Shown here piece by piece: positions 61,082 through 64,000 of a DNA stretch of 64,000 nucleotides. The stretch spans positions 1 to 64,000 of the forward strand of contig NZ_SLWA01000014.1 in NCBI RefSeq assembly GCF_004345565.1, given 5' to 3'. This DNA comes from Flavobacterium circumlabens (lineage in GTDB: Bacteria > Bacteroidota > Bacteroidia > Flavobacteriales > Flavobacteriaceae). The first letter of the stretch is position 1. Each line of letters opens with the position of its first letter. The translations under genes were made by a program, and so were the position numbers. The notes beneath the pieces are model-generated. The model did not search any database. It was not told the DNA's origin and saw nothing but the letters and a program-made list of their open reading frames with translations.

Positions 61082-64000
61082 TTAAAATGTTGTGTTTAAT
61101 CCTATTGTGAAAGTACGGGCCTGGCCAAGGGTTCCAAAATCTTCACCTTGTAAAATATTAAGGTCTTCCTGACTTGCAGTGTTGGTAGAAATTTCCGGAT
61201 CAAAGCCTAAATAATCTGTAATTGTAAATAAATTTTGAGCCTGTACGTACAATGATAAATTGTTGAGGCCAATTGTTTTTATAAAGGTAGCAGGCAATTT
61301 GTAAGCAAGACTTAAGGTTTTTAGACGAACATAATCACCATCTTCCAGGAATTGAGTACTAAATCGCTGCATTTGCGTCGATCCTGTAGATGGTCTTGGT
61401 ACATCTGTAATTTGTCCCGGCTCTCTCCAGTAATTGTCATATACTCTTTGGCTGATATTGGCATATGGAATATCGCTTTTGGTTAAACCAAAATTTTCAT
61501 ACACGTGTCTGCTTTGGTTAAAAATTTTGTTGCCGCCGGAAAACTGAAAATTAGCTGTCAAAGTAAAATTTTTATAGGTAACATTATTTGTCCATCCACC
61601 GAAATAGGTTGGTACGGCTCCTCCAACAATTTGTCTGTCATCAAAGTTGATGATTCCGTCTTTGTTTATGTCATCAAATATGGCATCACCGTTTTGAGGG
61701 TTAACACCTAAAAATTTAATTAAATATAAAGTGCTTGTTGCCTGACCTTCTTTTAAAATATGATTACGCCCCATAATTTCTCCATCATTTAAAAGACTTG
61801 TAATTTTATTGTCCAGTAGTGAAAGATTGAATCCGCTGTTCCATTTAAAATTCTCGCCATTAATAATGCTTGCATTTAAACTAAATTCAAAACCTTTGTT
61901 CTCTATGGCACCAATGTTTTGAAATACGTTTCCAAATCCTGTAAGTCCCGATACTTTAGATTGTAACAAGAGATCATCTGTTTGCTTATTAAAATAATCA
62001 ACGGTCAGATTAATTCGGTTTTTAAATAAGCCCAAATCCACACCTATATTAAATTGTTTTGTTTTTTCCCAGCCTAAATCAGGGTTTTCTAAACGATTTG
62101 GTGCGATTCCCGGTGTACCATTATAATTAGCATTCAAAGTATAAGTACCTGTCCAGTTTGAACTTATTTCCTGATTGCCTGTAACTCCGTAGCTAGTTCT
62201 GATTTTGAAGTCGGATATTGCATTAATTTTAAAGAAACCTTCCTTGTTTACTCTCCATGCCAATGATCCGGAAGGGAAGTAACCATACTGATTATTTTCT
62301 CCAAAACGGGATGATCCGTCTGCTCTTAAAGTAAAAGATGCAATATATTTGTCATTGTAAACATAGTTTGCACGGCCAAAAAAGGATTGCAGACCATATT
62401 GGTTTTTTCCTGATGAACTTGCAATTATCGTACTTGCAGCAGAAATACTGGAAGAATTGTTAGTGGCGAAACCAACCCCGGACTGATCAGAAAATTTAGC
62501 TTTTGTTTCTTGTAATGTCCAGCCAAGAATGGCTCCAAAATCATGTTTTTCTCCAAATTTTTTAGTGTAATTTAAGGTGTTTTCCATCTGCCAGCTGGTT
62601 TCTTCATAGGTTGCATAGATAGCTTCACCGGTTTTAGATTTATTGGTTCCCGGCGGCACAAAAGAGTCTTCTACAAAATTGGAATACTCTAGTGATAGGG
62701 CTGTTTTAAATTTTAAATCCGGAATTATTTTCCACTCTACAAAATTAGAACCTTGCAAACGCGTAGATTGAGAAGTATTTTTATATTGGTTGGCAATTAA
62801 TACAGGATTCTCAAGGGGCCACCAGGTATTGTATTTGAAAGGATTGGTGTAATCTCCATTTTCCTGATATAGCGGTGCTGTAGGATCCCAACCTTGCGCA
62901 TTGATTACGACACCATATTCGTCATTCTCTCCAATTGTTCTCTGATGATTACTGCGATTGACAAAAAATGTAGTTCCGATCCTGAAGGCATCGTTGATTT
63001 CGTGATCAAGATTTACCCGGGTACTAAGCCTTTTGAATCCTTGTCCAATTTGAATTCCTTCCTGGTTATAATAATTTCCGCTTACAAAGAATTTAGTTTT
63101 TTCAGAACCGCCTTTTAGGCTAATATCAAGATTTTGTGTGATGCCCACTCTGAAAATTTCTTCAAAAATATTTGTATTTACGCCTTTTGAAGTATCAATC
63201 CAGTCAAAGTAGTCTTTTCCAAGACCATCAAATTCTGCGGCAGTATTAAAGAAGCTTTTAAAATTCTCACTACTTGCCATTTTAGGATAGTTTGTAATTT
63301 CTGAGAGTGCCGTATAATAATTTACGTCAAAGGTGCTTTTTCCTAATTTCCCTGTTTTTGTAGTAATTAATATCACACCATTTGCTCCTCTTGATCCGTA
63401 AATAGCTGCCGCGGCAGCATCTTTCAAAATAGTTAAAGACTCAATATCGCTTGGGTTAATATCTGCCAGTGGATTTACCGGTTGAATATTTGCGTTCAGT
63501 GAAGAATTATTTCTGGAAACCAGTGGAACTCCATCAATAATAAACAAGGGCTGACTACTTGCAGAAATAGAGGAGATTCCTCGAATGTTGATATTTATAG
63601 CACTACCGGGTGTTGCTGATGAGGAACTGATATTTACGCCGGGTGTTTGACCTTGCAGGGCATTTTCAAAACTCGAGGATGTTGATTGAGGTAAATCTTT
63701 TGTTTTTATAGTTTGAATACTGGAACTTACATCTTTTTTAGCTTGTGTTCCATACCCAATAATGACTACTTCATCCAGGTCCTGCCCCTGTTTTAGGTAG
63801 ACTGTATAATTGCTATTGTTTGTTAAAGGAATTTTTACGGTTTTAAGACCTACATAGGAGGCCTCAATTGTTGTGCTGTTGGCCGGGATTTCTAATTTAA
63901 ATTTCCCGTCAAAATCAGTTACGGTGCTATTATTAGAATTAGTTGCAATTATATTTACCCCAACCATCGGTTGATTAGATTCTTTTTCTAAAACAGTTCC
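61082..64000 (-). CDS. SusC-like TonB-dependent receptor of the cyanophycin-type locus (5' end outside window)
   Basis: The frame stays open to the right edge (GTVLEKESNQPMVGVNI at the start of the visible part), so the ATG and signal peptide are outside the window. About 970 residues are visible. They cover the end of a carboxypeptidase-regulatory-like domain (VTDFDGKFKLEIPANSTT), the plug (EVVIIGYGTQAKKDVSSS) with the SusC signature DAAAAAIYGSRGANGVI, and the barrel ending RTFTIGLNTTF. It is the first visible gene of the minus-strand operon. By position it should import the product of the extracellular S51 peptidase. Confidence 0.93.
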   Translation of the reverse strand, partial: GTVLEKESNQPMVGVNIIATNSNNSTVTDFDGKFKLEIPANSTTIEASYVGLKTVKIPLTNNSNYTVYLKQGQDLDEVVIIGYGTQAKKDVSSSIQTIKTKDLPQSTSSSFENALQGQTPGVNISSSSATPGSAININIRGISSISASSQPLFIIDGVPLVSRNNSSLNANIQPVNPLADINPSDIESLTILKDAAAAAIYGSRGANGVILITTKTGKLGKSTFDVNYYTALSEITNYPKMASSENFKSFFNTAAEFDGLGKDYFDWIDTSKGVNTNIFEEIFRVGITQNLDISLKGGSEKTKFFVSGNYYNQEGIQIGQGFKRLSTRVNLDHEINDAFRIGTTFFVNRSNHQRTIGENDEYGVVINAQGWDPTAPLYQENGDYTNPFKYNTWWPLENPVLIANQYKNTSQSTRLQGSNFVEWKIIPDLKFKTALSLEYSNFVEDSFVPPGTNKSKTGEAIYATYEETSWQMENTLNYTKKFGEKHDFGAILGWTLQETKAKFSDQSGVGFATNNSSSISAASTIIASSSGKNQYGLQSFFGRANYVYNDKYIASFTLRADGSSRFGENNQYGYFPSGSLAWRVNKEGFFKINAISDFKIRTSYGVTGNQEISSNWTGTYTLNANYNGTPGIAPNRLENPDLGWEKTKQFNIGVDLGLFKNRINLTVDYFNKQTDDLLLQSKVSGLTGFGNVFQNIGAIENKGFEFSLNASIINGENFKWNSGFNLSLLDNKITSLLNDGEIMGRNHILKEGQATSTLYLIKFLGVNPQNGDAIFDDINKDGIINFDDRQIVGGAVPTYFGGWTNNVTYKNFTLTANFQFSGGNKIFNQSRHVYENFGLTKSDIPYANISQRVYDNYWREPGQITDVPRPSTGSTQMQRFSTQFLEDGDYVRLKTLSLAYKLPATFIKTIGLNNLSLYVQAQNLFTITDYLGFDPEISTNTASQEDLNILQGEDFGTLGQARTFTIGLNTTF

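Noticed and set aside
1..64000. tRNA or rRNA genes
   Set aside because: I looked in the intergenic gaps for cloverleaf-type sequence and rRNA motifs and saw none. A covariance-model scan would settle it.

Overview
The window looks like chromosomal DNA of a Flavobacterium-type Bacteroidetes. The DNA is AT-rich and shows no clear Shine-Dalgarno sites. It has three SusC/SusD pairs, many lipoproteins, proteins with C-terminal sorting domains of the type IX secretion system, a hybrid two-component regulator, and a few TAnnTTTG promoter elements. Interspersed intergenic repeats of the kind seen in this genus are scattered through it.

Region 1 (1-12730, + strand) is an amino-sugar locus. It holds the end of a NagB-like deaminase fused to a PIG-L domain, a GlmM-type mutase, SusC/SusD, a DUF4874/DUF4832 lipoprotein, a PKD lipoprotein, a NagX/HGSNAT-like membrane N-acetyltransferase and a GH109-type alpha-N-acetylgalactosaminidase. 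Together they suggest use of a glycan that carries partly de-N-acetylated hexosamines.

Region 2 (12781-33830) is mixed. A TlpA-like thioredoxin gene is split by an in-frame TAG. Next come a subtilisin-like protease with a type IX domain and a divergent HEIGH-type metalloprotease. Two small genes (DUF1877, BtrH-like) are separated by a long attC-like imperfect palindrome. An ice-binding lipoprotein with three Ig-like repeats is followed by an OmpA-family gene that has an in-frame TAA just after its signal peptide. A cryptochrome-DASH/photolyase, a divergent FAD/NAD(P)-binding protein and a lone receiver protein lead to the hybrid regulator.

Region 3 (29781-52652, + strand) is a full polysaccharide utilization locus: hybrid regulator, SusE-like lipoprotein, SusC, SusD, two GH30, GH2, GH27, GH51 and a double GH43. 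This enzyme set fits type II arabinogalactan, i.e. beta-1,6-galactan side chains decorated with arabinose. A repeated TAATGGTTAA..TTACA motif precedes the operon.

Region 4 (53390-64000) is the most striking. A tight minus-strand operon runs SusC, SusD, isoaspartyl peptidase, lipoprotein cyanophycinase (S51), YfcC-type transporter. A second S51 cyanophycinase, multidomain and with a type IX sorting domain, lies nearby on the + strand. Together they form a plausible SusCD-coupled pathway for cyanophycin (multi-L-arginyl-poly-L-aspartate): extracellular depolymerization to beta-Asp-Arg, import, and hydrolysis to Asp and Arg. This is inferred from family membership and gene order. The first gene of this operon runs off the right edge of the window.
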